Origin: Gracilimonas sp034520725
GTDB taxonomy: Bacteria > Bacteroidota > Rhodothermia > Balneolales > Balneolaceae
Direction: 5' to 3'
Length of the DNA: 64,000 bases
NCBI GenBank assembly: GCA_034520725.1
Contig: JAXHNH010000020.1
Location: forward strand, 124,001-188,000
In this document: piece by piece, positions 9,112 through 18,918 of the stretch
Position numbering within the stretch: position 1 is the stretch's first letter
Layout: each line of letters opens with the position of its first letter
Program-made: the position numbers and the translations under genes
Notes under the pieces: model-generated
What the model was told of the DNA's origin: nothing
What the model saw: the letters and a program-made list of their open reading frames with translations, nothing else
Databases searched by the model: none

Positions 9112-9177
9112 TAAGAGAAATCTCCCTTTGAAGGGAGACGGTTGAGAGCTTCAGCTCAAAACCAGAGGGATGTGAGT
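9112..9177 (-). repeat. Half copy of the ACTCACATCCC-type element
   Basis: Contains TCTCCCTTTGAAGGGAGA (hairpin), GAGAGCTTCAGCTC and the end motif GGGATGTGAGT. It ends four bases before the stop codon of the glycosyltransferase gene. The rest of 8966-9181 holds only AT-rich sequence, presumably the lipoprotein promoter. Confidence 0.7.
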
Positions 9178-9181
9178 CAGG

Positions 9182-10208
9182 CTATGAAACCAGTTCAGCT
9201 TTCTGTAAATCCATAGGTTGCCCCATTCCCGCCACGATAATTTTCTGCACCAGGTCCTCCTCATCAGATATCTCAGGTAAGTTCAGTTCTTTACCATCAT
9301 CGATCCATTCAGAAAGCTTGTTGGTAAAATGCTGATCGAGCTGATAGACCACTTCTCCCCCAAGTTCTTTCAGGGCCGCTGCATTGCACAACTGCTCATA
9401 CTGTTTTTTTATGGGGATTGTGAGAAACTTTTTACACAGATACATAGCTTCTGAACTAGTTTCAAATCCCGTTGCTGATACGATTCCCAGGCAACTTTCA
9501 ATGCTTTTTAGGAAGGTTTCTTTACCCACCGGATTGACTTCCACATTGCCTTTTTGATAGGCGGTATCACAAGTAGGTGAAAATATATGCCACCTGACCT
9601 TTTTGATCTGTCCGAATATGGAAGCAAGTGTCTCATGATCGAAAGCGGGCAGGTAAACGGTAACATGATCTTCCTGAACCGGATTCAATTCACGGATATG
9701 CCTTCGAATAATGGGTGGTTCGATGAAGTCATCGTACCTAAGATAATGAGAACCAACTGCCGAGGTACTTGGAGCAAAATGCCTCATCAGATTTTCTGCA
9801 AATGGTGATCGCTTTTCAGGTCGTGGTACCCTATCTGATAAGAATGAAGCCTGATGACTGATAGCAACACATGGCATTCCTGCTCTTTTTGCAGCCCAGG
9901 CTGTGACCGGTTCAAAGTCGTTAACCACAAAATCATAATCCTGTATTGGCAGTTTTTGAATATCCTGAAAGAACCTAACAGGGTTCAGTCCCAGTGCCGT
10001 TTCCAGAAAATCGATACTCCCCTTATTATCATATGCCAGACTCAAACCCCGGGCTGTAAAATCTACCGGCCCATCAATGGACATTTTAAAGTTATACCCG
10101 CTGATCAAAACATCTACTTCTGCATATTCCCTAAGTTTGGGCAACACCACTCTAGCCCGACTCGATGTGACCATGTCCCGTTCCCTGAATACCGTATAAG
10201 ATCCTCAT
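9182..10208 (-). CDS. Glycosyltransferase (PF13528/GT1-like), single-base frameshift near the start
   Basis: The long open frame gives 330 residues from an internal ATG at 10174, but the true start is ATG 10208, reading MRILYGIQGTGHGHI. There the frame breaks because of one extra base at about 10163; removing it gives GHISRARVVLPKLREY, the normal N-terminal glycine loop of the family. Further support: ATG 10208 overlaps the TGA of the upstream gene as ATGA, typical of coupled genes. The C-terminal half has the donor-binding signature region (ATGFETSSEAMYLCKKFLTIP, YEQLCNAAALKELG). It follows an LpxH-like hydrolase gene, so a role in cell-envelope glycolipid synthesis is likely; the sugar donor is unknown. 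Confidence 0.82.
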
Positions 10209-11020
10209 CCGATCATCACCTTATGGTCAAACGTGTGGCTTTTCATGAGCAGGTTGATTCTTGGATTATCCTGCAGCATTTTATCTTCGCTATACCTATA
10301 AAGGCTCCACTCTGCTCCATCAAACTCCAGACAGGTCAGATTCTCAACCCAATCTCCGGAATTGAGGTAGATCACCGAGCCTTTCTCATTTTCGTATCCT
10401 CGAATTTTGGGCTGATGAATATGTCCACACACCACATAATCATAACCTTCCTCTATGGCCAGTTCCATGGCTGTGACCTCAAAGTCATCAATAAAATTCA
10501 CGGCCTGCTTAACACTATCCTTTATCTTTTTGGAGAGTGAGAATTTTCCGTAACCTAATTTTTCAGAAATAGCATTCATCCAGCGATTCAGCAATATGAG
10601 CATCTCATACCCTTTACCGCCTAATTTGGCTATCCACTTACTGTGCTTCATAGTAATATCAAAAATATCCCCATGGAAGATCCAGACACTCTCTCCGTTC
10701 ATCTCCAGCACTAGTTTATCCCGAATGAAAAGCGGCCCCAATTGTAAACTTGAGATCTTTCGTAAGGTTTCGTCATGATTGCCCGTCAGGTAGTAGATAT
10801 CCACTCCGTTGGTCATCATGGTGATCAGGGTTCTGATCACGTGCATATGGGCATCAGGCCAGTAATACTTCCTGAAATTCCACATGTCAATAAAATCTCC
10901 ATTCAAAATGACTCGCTTTGGATCGATGGAATTTAGATATTGAACGAGTTCCACCGCATGGCAACCTACGGTGCCGAGATGGATATCAGAAAGGACAACG
11001 GTATCAAGAGATCGTTTCAT
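10205..11020 (-). CDS. UDP-2,3-diacylglucosamine diphosphatase-like metallophosphoesterase (LpxH family)
   Basis: A 271-residue calcineurin-like phosphoesterase carrying the metal motifs in order: DIHLG (residues 12-16), GDFIDMW, GNHDE, HGD and GHIHQPK. The family hydrolyses UDP-2,3-diacylglucosamine to lipid X in the lipid A pathway, at the cytoplasmic face of the inner membrane. Several FCB bacteria carry a longer LpxH-like variant of this size, often next to a glycosyltransferase, exactly as here (4-bp overlap). Assignment to the lipid A step rather than another phosphoesterase role is therefore likely but not proven. Confidence 0.85.
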   Translation of the reverse strand: MKRSLDTVVLSDIHLGTVGCHAVELVQYLNSIDPKRVILNGDFIDMWNFRKYYWPDAHMHVIRTLITMMTNGVDIYYLTGNHDETLRKISSLQLGPLFIRDKLVLEMNGESVWIFHGDIFDITMKHSKWIAKLGGKGYEMLILLNRWMNAISEKLGYGKFSLSKKIKDSVKQAVNFIDDFEVTAMELAIEEGYDYVVCGHIHQPKIRGYENEKGSVIYLNSGDWVENLTCLEFDGAEWSLYRYSEDKMLQDNPRINLLMKSHTFDHKVMIG

Positions 11021-11149
11021 AGCCTTTTAATAGATGATTAATAGCAAATATCGTACAGCTATGTTAACGCTGGTTATCGACAGCGTTAAATGTTGGTTAC
11101 CAATGTGTTAGGGAATTGTAAATGATAATCTAAAAAATAATGAGTTTTC

Positions 11150-11593
11150 ATGAGTGAAAAAAAGATCATCCACGTACACCTTCCAAAAGAAGAAACCTAC
11201 AAAACCACATTAACCGCGGGAAAACATGAGTTGATAGCCGATGAGCCGAAAAGTGTAAAAGGAGGAACCGATGCCGGTCCTGATCCTTATGATTATTTAT
11301 TGATGGGGCTTGGCTCCTGCACCCTTATGACGGTCAAGATGTATGCAGAGCGAAAAGGCTGGGAACTTGATGATATATACCTCGAACTGCGCCATAATAA
11401 ACGTCACGGCGAGGATTGTGCAGAATGCGATAACCCCAAAAGTAAGCTCGATCACATAGAAAAAGAACTCATTGTGAAAGGTGACTTATCACAGGAACAA
11501 CTGGATAAGCTGCTGGAGATCTCCAAAAAATGCCCGGTTCACAGAACTTTGATGAGTGACATCACTATTGAAAGCACTCTCAGCAAGACATGA
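11150..11593 (+). CDS. OsmC-family peroxide-reducing protein
   Basis: A 147-residue OsmC/Ohr-fold protein. The two redox cysteines are present: C57 in LGSCTLMT and the second in KKCPVHRTL near residue 127. It has no signal peptide and should act in the cytoplasm on organic hydroperoxides or related compounds. A short CAEC insertion near residue 90 adds two further cysteines that are unusual for the family. It is divergent from the LpxH-like gene; a 7-bp-period repeat follows its stop. Confidence 0.88.
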   Translation: MSEKKIIHVHLPKEETYKTTLTAGKHELIADEPKSVKGGTDAGPDPYDYLLMGLGSCTLMTVKMYAERKGWELDDIYLELRHNKRHGEDCAECDNPKSKLDHIEKELIVKGDLSQEQLDKLLEISKKCPVHRTLMSDITIESTLSKT

Positions 11594-11616
11594 ATATCAA
11601 AGTATGGCAAAAATAC

Positions 11617-11651
11617 TTCAATATTCATTACTCGATATTCAATATTCTTCT
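11617..11651. repeat. 7-bp-period array (TTCRATA type)
   Basis: Five heptamers in register: TTCAATA, TTCATTA, CTCGATA, TTCAATA, TTCTTCT. The same consensus recurs at about 30140, 50177, 60737 and 61510. Confidence 0.6.
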
Positions 11652-12218
11652 TATTCCCATCCCCAGGCCGGTGGCGGAATTTCGGTTTCATCCTCAAAAT
11701 TAAAACGGATACTGAAATAGCGGTCGGTGCCAATTCTTCGAAGGTTGTAGGTGAAATATTCATCAGGCACTACTTCGATCCACCAAATATTACTGGCAGC
11801 TGCAGGAATTAGGTCTGCCGTTTCCTGATCAGCTGGAAACATTTGTAAAGCAGGTAACCCGAGTCGCTTGATAAATGTCCACCGTACATGGTCACTTCAT
11901 CCTTACTTCCGTCCTCATGGCGGTGATCATGTTGCAAGTTAAATATCGATCACCCTTTTTGGTCAATACCCAAGTCCGGGAACCATATCACCTACAAAAA
12001 ACGGAATGCTGATGATCTCCTCATCACAGGAAAGCACATGCATAACCAGTTCATTATTCCGAAAATCATCGTCGTCGCGGGTGCTTCCAGTACTCTGCTC
12101 CGATATAAGCTTTTCCGCAATGCTTGCTCAAATTATTCCAGAATATATCTGAAGGGTTTTGCTGAGCTGATGCGAGTAAAGGCACAAAAAGGATCACGGT
12201 AAAAAGAGAAAATTTCAT
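11651..12218 (-). pseudogene. Broken gene for a conserved secreted protein (about four frameshifts)
   Basis: From ATG 12218 a signal peptide is readable (MKFSLFTVILFVPLLASA). Then the recognisable protein is scattered over frames: NNELVMHVLSCDEEIISIPF, SRTWVLTKKGDRY, NLQHDHRHEDGSKDEVTMYG, and finally MFPADQETADLIPAAASNIW to the stop at 11651. Each piece resumes after a one- or two-base shift, so an intact gene of about 185 codons can be reconstructed with about four indels. The DHRHEDGS core matches, from memory, a family of conserved hypothetical proteins in many bacteria. Four indels in 570 bp is either true decay or a locally poor sequence. Confidence 0.75.
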
Positions 12219-12279
12219 GGGTTGCTTTCTGAACTCAAATTAAGTGAAAATATAGAAAGAACTTCGCTACGATTTAATA

Positions 12280-12450
12280 GATTGCCGCAGGCTGTGTTCG
12301 CTACCGCTCACTGCAGCTTCGCAATGACTCGTCTTTGGTGAGCGTGTTTAATACCACCACCCAATCCATAAAAACACCCGTCCTTGCGAGGAGGTACCCC
12401 TTCATAATGTAGAACTGGTTGCTTAACGAGCACGGCAATCTACCTGATAC
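12280..12450. repeat. Decayed copies of the GTCATTGCGAGG palindromic element
   Basis: 12280-12331 in reverse reads GTCATTGCGAAGCTGCAG and ends in GCGGCAATC. 12379-12450 forward holds TCCTTGCGAGGAGG and CACGGCAATCTACCTGAT. Both match parts of the fuller copy at 59317-59460. The remaining sequence between 12219 and 12540 shows nothing else. Confidence 0.55.
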
Positions 12451-12539
12451 AATTTGTAAGGCAGTATGCCAAGTATTAACTGTCCTATTCATTTTATACC
12501 ATATTTCAATCGAACTCAGCTTCTTATCAAAACCAAAGT

Positions 12540-12571
12540 AAAAAGAGGGAGTATTAAACTCCCTCTTTTTT
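12540..12571 (-). terminator. Terminator after gcvP
   Basis: AAAAGAGGGAG and CTCCCTCTTTTT form an 11-bp stem with a 7-base loop, with A and T runs on both sides, so it could work in either direction. It abuts the gcvP stop at 12574. Confidence 0.88.
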
Positions 12572-12573
12572 AT

Positions 12574-15480
12574 CTACATCTCCTCTTCAACTACTTCAAT
12601 TCCTTCCTGATATGCATCCATTGGGATACATGCACAAACGAGATTTCGATCTCCGTATGCATCATCTACTCTGGATACTGAAGGCCATAATTTATCGTAT
12701 TTCAGATCTTCAAGAGGGAAGGCTCCTTTCTCACGGGGATAACTTCTGGTCCATTCATCGGCAACCATCACGCGCTGAGTGTGTGGGGCATGCTTAAGCA
12801 CATTGTCCTCTTTATCTGCTATACCATCCTCGATCTCCTGAATTTCTTTTCGGATGGAGATCATGGCATCACAGAACCGATCCAGTTCTTCAACCGATTC
12901 ACTTTCGGTTGGCTCGATCATCAGTGTTCCCGGAACCGGAAAGCTCATGGTAGGAGCATGGAAACCATAATCCATCAATCGTTTGGCCAGATCAACAGAT
13001 TCAATACCGGCTGACTGCTTGAATGGACGAAGGTCCACAATGAATTCGTGCGCTGAACGGCCTGTCATACCGGTATATAGGATCTCATAATGATCCTTGA
13101 GGCGATCCTTTAGGTAATTGGCATTCAGAATGGCATATCGGGTAGCATCGGTCAGTCCATCACCCCCCATCATTCTGATATAAGCATATGATATGGTTAG
13201 AATGCTGGCACTGCCCCATGGTGCTGCAGAAATAGCCGTAACACCTTTGTCACCACCGGTCTTAACAACAGAGTGTGAAGGCAGAAATGGCACTAAATGC
13301 TTAGCCACTCCAATCGGACCCATGCCCGGTCCACCGCCACCGTGCGGGATACAGAAGGTCTTGTGCAGGTTCAGGTGACACACATCAGCTCCGATCTCAC
13401 CCGGACTGGTAAATCCAACCTGTGCATTCATATTAGCACCATCCATATAAACCTGTCCGCCATGCTTATGAATGATCTCGCAGAAATCCTTCACTTTGTG
13501 TTCGAACACTCCGTGAGTGGATGGGTAAGTGATCATAAGTGCAGCAAGTCGGTCACTGAATTTTTCAGCTTTTGCCTTCAAGTCATCATATGAGATGTTG
13601 CCGTGATCATCAGTATCAACCACCACCACATCCATACCGGCCATTACAGCACTTGCAGGGTTAGTGCCGTGAGCTGATGAAGGGATCAGTGCCACATCAC
13701 GGTGATCATCACCATTAGCATGATGATAAGCACGTATGGTCATCAGGCCTGCATACTCACCCTGAGCGCCGGAGTTTGGCTGCAGAGACATTCCTGCAAA
13801 ACCGGTGATCTCGCACAGCCAGTCACTCAACTCATCAAATAACTGAGTGTAACCCTCGGCTTGTTCGCGTGGTGCAAACGGATGTATCTGACCAAATTCA
13901 GGCCAGGTAACCGGGATCATCTCTGCTGTTGCATTCAGCTTCATGGTACAGGAACCGAGAGAGATCATGGAATGAACCAGGGAAAGATCTTTATTCTCGA
14001 GCCGCTTCATATAGCGTAGCATCTCATGTTCAGAGTGATATAAGTGAAACACAGGGTGATCCATGAAATCAGTGTTACGTTCTATCGACTCAGGATAATC
14101 AACTTTGGCATTTTCAGCCTCAGCATATACATCAAATGAGTTCTTTTTGCCCAAAGCTTTTGCAAAGATATTCAATACAAGTTCCACATCTTCAAGATGT
14201 TTCGCTTCATCAAAAGAAAAGCCGATGGTGTTTTCATCTACATAACGGAAGTTCGTTTCATGCTTTTCAGCAATTTCCCGCACTTTCGCTGAATCAGCTT
14301 TAACGGTGATGGTATCAAAGAATGTTTCAGTCAAAACCTCCACACCCATCGCTTCCAATCCTTTTTTAGTTAGTTTGGTCAGTCCATGAACTTTGGAGGC
14401 AATTTTCTTGAGTCCTTCAGGTCCGTGATACACGGCATACATGCCGGCAATAACAGCAAGCAGTACCTGAGCGGTACAAATATTGGAAGTGGCTTTCTCA
14501 CGACGGATATGCTGCTCCCGTGTTTGAAGCGCCATTCGGTAAGCCGGTTTACCTTCGGCGTCCTGAGTCACACCGATAATACGACCGGGTATCTTACGCT
14601 GAAATTTTTCCTGAGTCGCAAAGTAGGCAGCATGTGGTCCGCCATATCCCATTGGAACCCCAAATCGTTGTGATGAACCAACCACAACATCAGCTCCCAT
14701 TTCACCCGGTGCTTTTAATAAAGTCAGACTCAATAGGTCTGCAGCAACAACAGCAAACACGTCGTTTTCATGGGCTGCTTCAATAATATCTGTATAATCC
14801 TCAACCGAGCCATCAGTGGCCGGATATTGCAATAACACACCAAACAGGTTTGAATCGGTGACGTCCAATTCTTTATAGTCTCCAACCACGATCTTTACAT
14901 CGATCGGTTCAGCCCGTGTTTCAAGTACTTCGATGGTTTGCGGGTGACACAATTCAGACACAAAAAATACGTCAGCTTCCTTACGCTTTTTTCCTTTGCG
15001 TTGGCCAAACAACATGCTCATAGCCTCAGCTGCAGCGGTTCCTTCATCCAATAAAGAAGCATTTGCCAGTTCCATGCCTGTAAGATCAGCTACCACAGTC
15101 TGAAAATTGATCAAAGCTTCAAGACGACCCTGTGCGATCTCAGCCTGATACGGAGTATAAGCCGTGTACCACCCGGGATTTTCAAGAATATTTCGCTTGA
15201 TCACATTTGGCATGTTGGTGTCGTAATACCCCATACCAATAAAAGATTTGTAAATACTGTTCTTCTCAGCCAGCTTTTTGAATTCTGTCAGAAAATCGGC
15301 TTCACTCAGTGATTCAGGCAGATCCAGTGGTTTTTGCAGACGAATACCTTCAGGGATGGTCTCATCTATAAGCTCATCAAGTGATTCAGCTTTGATAACC
15401 TCCAGCATTTTTTTTGTTGATTCCTGATTGGGTCCGTTGTGTCGGTGAGCAAATACTTCTCGGTCGAAATTGATGTTCAT
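12574..15480 (-). CDS. gcvP: Glycine dehydrogenase (aminomethyl-transferring), P protein
   Basis: A full-length 968-residue fused P protein of the glycine cleavage system. It decarboxylates glycine with pyridoxal phosphate and passes the aminomethyl group to the lipoyl H protein. The PLP lysine lies in HLNLHKTFCIPHGGGGPG near residue 705, followed by the glycine-rich loop; N-terminal FAHRHNGPN and the SSQRFGVPMGYGGPH segment are typical. Length equals the usual 950-970. No other gcv gene is adjacent, so gcvT and gcvH must be elsewhere. I looked for a glycine riboswitch in the 218 bp upstream and saw none. Confidence 0.97.
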   Translation of the reverse strand: MNINFDREVFAHRHNGPNQESTKKMLEVIKAESLDELIDETIPEGIRLQKPLDLPESLSEADFLTEFKKLAEKNSIYKSFIGMGYYDTNMPNVIKRNILENPGWYTAYTPYQAEIAQGRLEALINFQTVVADLTGMELANASLLDEGTAAAEAMSMLFGQRKGKKRKEADVFFVSELCHPQTIEVLETRAEPIDVKIVVGDYKELDVTDSNLFGVLLQYPATDGSVEDYTDIIEAAHENDVFAVVAADLLSLTLLKAPGEMGADVVVGSSQRFGVPMGYGGPHAAYFATQEKFQRKIPGRIIGVTQDAEGKPAYRMALQTREQHIRREKATSNICTAQVLLAVIAGMYAVYHGPEGLKKIASKVHGLTKLTKKGLEAMGVEVLTETFFDTITVKADSAKVREIAEKHETNFRYVDENTIGFSFDEAKHLEDVELVLNIFAKALGKKNSFDVYAEAENAKVDYPESIERNTDFMDHPVFHLYHSEHEMLRYMKRLENKDLSLVHSMISLGSCTMKLNATAEMIPVTWPEFGQIHPFAPREQAEGYTQLFDELSDWLCEITGFAGMSLQPNSGAQGEYAGLMTIRAYHHANGDDHRDVALIPSSAHGTNPASAVMAGMDVVVVDTDDHGNISYDDLKAKAEKFSDRLAALMITYPSTHGVFEHKVKDFCEIIHKHGGQVYMDGANMNAQVGFTSPGEIGADVCHLNLHKTFCIPHGGGGPGMGPIGVAKHLVPFLPSHSVVKTGGDKGVTAISAAPWGSASILTISYAYIRMMGGDGLTDATRYAILNANYLKDRLKDHYEILYTGMTGRSAHEFIVDLRPFKQSAGIESVDLAKRLMDYGFHAPTMSFPVPGTLMIEPTESESVEELDRFCDAMISIRKEIQEIEDGIADKEDNVLKHAPHTQRVMVADEWTRSYPREKGAFPLEDLKYDKLWPSVSRVDDAYGDRNLVCACIPMDAYQEGIEVVEEEM

Positions 15481-15698
15481 TTAAGCTAATAAGTGAGGTT
15501 AGATATTTAAAAATGAAACACTGAACAGCCGTCTTACATTTCCTAAAAACAGCTTTAAATTCGGATTCTGTAAAATAAGGAAAAACGGGCTCAAAAAGAC
15601 ATCATTTACCTGCTCAATAAATTCAGTTTCTCATTTTTTTTGTATTTATTACAGCTCTAATCAAAATCAGTATTTCCGCTAATTAATTTTATCAAATC

Positions 15699-17687
15699 AT
15701 GGGAAAAGCACTAAAACTTTTAGTCGCCGTTTTGCTTTTGGGCACCGGCAGCATCTATGCACAGGATGCAAACACATTAAAAATTGTAATTGAACCTGAT
15801 CCTGTCGTCGTAGAGGTAGGCAGCGAACTTCAACTACAGGCAAAATTGGTAAACGCTCAGGGACAGACATTGCCTGACACCGTGTTATTCTTCTCCAGAA
15901 ATGGAGCTGACCTGGAAGTATCACGTGAAGGATATGTAATAGCCAATAAGCCCGGCAACTATAATGTAATTGCCATGAGATCCGGTCCACGAGAGGAACG
16001 GGTTACCAAGAACTTTGAGATCGAAGTGCCTTACCCTCCTATCGCAGAAGTGTCGTTCAAAAATATACCGGACAATGTATATGCCAAGACCACCATTGAT
16101 CTTCATGTTGATGTGATCGATGAGATGGATCTTATCAGAGATAATCCGAATGTAACTTTCAGAAGTAGCAACGAATCTGTTGCTATGGTAAGTCATGGCA
16201 AGTTGCTAGCTCTTAAGCCCGGTAATGTTCGTATTACCGCTTCATCAGAAGGTAAATCTGCAACTCTTAACCTCAACGTTAAGAACAACCCTACTGAAGT
16301 CATTGAAATCGCCAATACCGAGACCAATGTCAGAACCGGTGATGTGATCACATTGAACGCCACAGCAAAAGCTTCTAATGGACGAAATGTAGATGCACCG
16401 ATCACTTACTCTTTTGTAGCACAGCCCGATGACAATCTGGGGCAAGGAGCTGAGGGACAGATCAACCAAAAAGGGAAATTTGTAGCAAATGTACCGGGAA
16501 CCTTTATTCTGAGTGCACGTTCCGGTGATGCCGTGACCGATCAGGTGGTCCGTGTGCGTGAAAGAAATATAGCAAAAGACGTTGAGCTTATCGGCCATGC
16601 TGAAATTCTCGATGTACATACCTCTGACCTTTGGGTCTGGGAAGGTGTTGACGGTCGTGATTATGCCATCACAGGAACCTGGGGCGCAAATGGTGATACT
16701 TATTTCTGGGATGTAACCGACCCTGCTAACATGATCGCTGTCGATACAGTACGCGTGGATGCAAGAACCGTAAATGATGTCAAGATCTCTGAAGACGGAA
16801 CCATTGGCGTTCTTACCCGAGAAGGTGCATCAAACCGTAAAAACGGAATCGTGATCCTTGATGTATCTGATCCACGAAATGTAAGTGTGATCTCTGAATA
16901 CACCGATGGACTTACCGGTGGTGTTCACAATGCCTTTATCTATGAAGATCACGTTTATGCTGTTAACAACGGTCGCCGTTACGATATCATCAATATTGAA
17001 GATCCTGCAAATCCTTATACTGTTGGCAGATTCGAATTAGACACTCCCGGTCACTCTATCCATGATGTATGGATCGAAGATGGTATTGCTTACTCCAGTA
17101 ATTGGAGAGACGGTGTGGTAGCTGTTGATATCGGGAGCCGCAATAGTGAACTGGCAGATGCAGGCGGATCACCTGAAAACCCTGTGATGCTTGGCAGCTA
17201 TTCCTATCCAAGTGGCCGAAATCATGCTGCTTTCCCATTTAAGAGTGAGTCTACCGGCGAATTCTATATTATTGCCGGCGATGAGTCATTTCCGTATGGA
17301 TTACCCTCACGGAGTAATCCTGTAGCTGCTGCCGGATGGATCCATTTCATCAATTTTGATGGATGGGGCAATCCTGATGAGGTAGCGCGTTATCAGGTTC
17401 CTGAAGCCGGTACTCATAACTTCTGGGTTGTCGGTGATGTTCTTTACGTTGCCTACTATAATGGCGGACTTCGCATCGTGGATATTTCCGGAGAACTGAT
17501 GGGTAATCTGTATGATCAGGGACGAGAGATCGCTAAATTTGAGCCAACCCATCCGGATGCCCTCGTACCTAATGCTCCGTTCACTTGGGGACCGCAACCT
17601 CACAAAGGAAACATTTTCTTATCAGATTGGAACTCAGGAATGTGGGCTATCAAATTGGTAGATAAGCCACAACCGGGAACCAATTAA
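15699..17687 (+). CDS. Secreted protein with Ig-like (BIG2) domains and LVIVD-type beta-propeller
   Basis: A 662-residue protein with signal peptide (MGKALKLLVAVLLLGTGSIYAQ). Residues of about 23-290 form three Ig-like domains; the second has the bacterial Ig-2 signature (FRSSNESVAMVSHGKLLALKPG). Residues of about 300-655 are a propeller of LVIVD-like repeats: IVILDVSDPRNVSVISEY, YDIINIEDPANPYTVGRF, VVAVDIGS, LRIVDISGE. Such architecture suggests an exported or surface protein; no catalytic motif is visible. The next gene, 24 bp downstream, encodes another secreted propeller with a His/Met-rich insert, and the pair shares a terminator, so they probably work together. Function unknown. Confidence 0.82.
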   Translation: MGKALKLLVAVLLLGTGSIYAQDANTLKIVIEPDPVVVEVGSELQLQAKLVNAQGQTLPDTVLFFSRNGADLEVSREGYVIANKPGNYNVIAMRSGPREERVTKNFEIEVPYPPIAEVSFKNIPDNVYAKTTIDLHVDVIDEMDLIRDNPNVTFRSSNESVAMVSHGKLLALKPGNVRITASSEGKSATLNLNVKNNPTEVIEIANTETNVRTGDVITLNATAKASNGRNVDAPITYSFVAQPDDNLGQGAEGQINQKGKFVANVPGTFILSARSGDAVTDQVVRVRERNIAKDVELIGHAEILDVHTSDLWVWEGVDGRDYAITGTWGANGDTYFWDVTDPANMIAVDTVRVDARTVNDVKISEDGTIGVLTREGASNRKNGIVILDVSDPRNVSVISEYTDGLTGGVHNAFIYEDHVYAVNNGRRYDIINIEDPANPYTVGRFELDTPGHSIHDVWIEDGIAYSSNWRDGVVAVDIGSRNSELADAGGSPENPVMLGSYSYPSGRNHAAFPFKSESTGEFYIIAGDESFPYGLPSRSNPVAAAGWIHFINFDGWGNPDEVARYQVPEAGTHNFWVVGDVLYVAYYNGGLRIVDISGELMGNLYDQGREIAKFEPTHPDALVPNAPFTWGPQPHKGNIFLSDWNSGMWAIKLVDKPQPGTN

Positions 17688-17710
17688 ACCAAATCAAGAG
17701 TATAAGCACT

Positions 17711-18853
17711 ATGCAGTTTAAGAGAGTATTACAGGCAGTTTTTATCGGTGGGTTCCTCATATGGGGAACTTCCGATATTCTTGCTCAGGATTATTATTTG
17801 TACGTTGCCGCTGAATCTGACGATCAGGTTCACCTGGTTCATTTTGATGGTGAAACCCAGAATGGAGAAATAGCTGAGACCATTGATGTTGGAACCTGGC
17901 CTCAGGAGAACGAGGGACCACACGGGCTCAACGTTTCACCGGATGGTGAACATTGGTTCGTAAGTATTGCTCATGGCATGCCCTATGGTTCGCTATGGAA
18001 ATACAAAACAGGTACCAACGAGTTTGTCGATAAAGTGGAACTCGGTCTTTTCCCGGCCACCATGGATATCTCATCTTCAACAGGGCTACTGTACATCGTA
18101 AACTTTAACCTTCACGGTGATATGGAACCCAGCACGGTTTCTGTTGTTGAACCTGAAAGCATGATGCGCTTAGATGATATCGAAACAGGGATCATGCCAC
18201 ACGGTTCTCGGGTCACTGATGACGGAACCCGTCAGTATCACGTCTCCATGATGACGGATGAACTCATTGAGATAGATACCAAAACCCTGGAGGTATCCAA
18301 GCGATTCAAACTGGGCAAAAATGCTGACAACAGTCAACATACTATGACGGCAAGCTCCGATATGGATCACTCCAACATGGATCATTCGGATCATCGGGAA
18401 ATGGGACACAATCCGGTAGAAAAGCCAACATGGGCAGATCCTCATCCAACCAAACCCCTCGTTTATATTGCCGGAAACGGTTCTGATGAGATCCTTGAAG
18501 TGGATACAAAGAAATGGGAAGTCACCAAGCGCTGGAACACCGGCAAGGCCCCTTATAATCTTGAAGTCTCCAATGATGGTAAATTGCTCGTTGTAACCTA
18601 CAAAGGTGAAGGAGCCACCGGAGTCTGGGATCTGGAAAAAGGTGAAGAACTCGCCAAGATCCCTAACAGCCGAAAGGTAAGCCATGGTGTTACCATCTCA
18701 CCCGACAATAAATTTGCCTTTATCTCTGTAGAGGGTATTGGCGGTGAACCGGGATCCGTTGACATCATCAACCTGAAAACGTTGAAGCGTGTTGATGTGG
18801 TTGAGACCGGAAAACAAGCCGGTGGTATTATCTTCTGGAAGATGGATAGCTGA
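17711..18853 (+). CDS. Secreted YncE/YVTN-type beta-propeller with His/Met-rich loop
   Basis: A 380-residue protein with a signal peptide (cleavage after ILAQ). Repeats of the YVTN/YncE type are clear: GPHGLNVSPDGEHWFVS, LLYIVNFN, PYNLEVSNDGKLLVVTY, VSHGVTISPDNKFAFIS. Between blades, around residues 215-235, an insertion reads DMDHSNMDHSDHREMGHNP, packed with His, Met and Asp, a pattern seen in periplasmic copper- or silver-binding segments. Metal binding is inference. It is co-transcribed with the Ig/LVIVD protein (24-bp gap) and followed by a hairpin terminator. It could be a periplasmic or cell-surface metal-related accessory protein, but no close functional relative can be named. Confidence 0.8.
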   Translation: MQFKRVLQAVFIGGFLIWGTSDILAQDYYLYVAAESDDQVHLVHFDGETQNGEIAETIDVGTWPQENEGPHGLNVSPDGEHWFVSIAHGMPYGSLWKYKTGTNEFVDKVELGLFPATMDISSSTGLLYIVNFNLHGDMEPSTVSVVEPESMMRLDDIETGIMPHGSRVTDDGTRQYHVSMMTDELIEIDTKTLEVSKRFKLGKNADNSQHTMTASSDMDHSNMDHSDHREMGHNPVEKPTWADPHPTKPLVYIAGNGSDEILEVDTKKWEVTKRWNTGKAPYNLEVSNDGKLLVVTYKGEGATGVWDLEKGEELAKIPNSRKVSHGVTISPDNKFAFISVEGIGGEPGSVDIINLKTLKRVDVVETGKQAGGIIFWKMDS

Positions 18854-18886
18854 TCCAGACATTACATTAGATTTGAAATGACTACG

Positions 18887-18918
18887 AAGCCGGAATGATC
18901 ATTCATACCGGCTTTTTT
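18887..18918. terminator. Bidirectional terminator between convergent genes
   Basis: AAGCCGG and CCGGCTT with a 14-base loop that itself contains AATGATCATT, then a run of six T. It serves the propeller pair on the plus strand and overlaps the stop of the convergent gene at 18917. Confidence 0.85.

Noticed and set aside
9854..10540. Long open frame on the plus strand (about 228 codons) opposite the glycosyltransferase and LpxH-like genes
   Set aside because: It is antisense to two well-supported genes, has no recognisable domain and a composition that follows their codon pattern in reverse.
15481..15698. Glycine riboswitch upstream of gcvP
   Set aside because: I saw no aptamer-like GGAGAG/hairpin arrangement in the 218 bp; only AT-rich promoter-like sequence.
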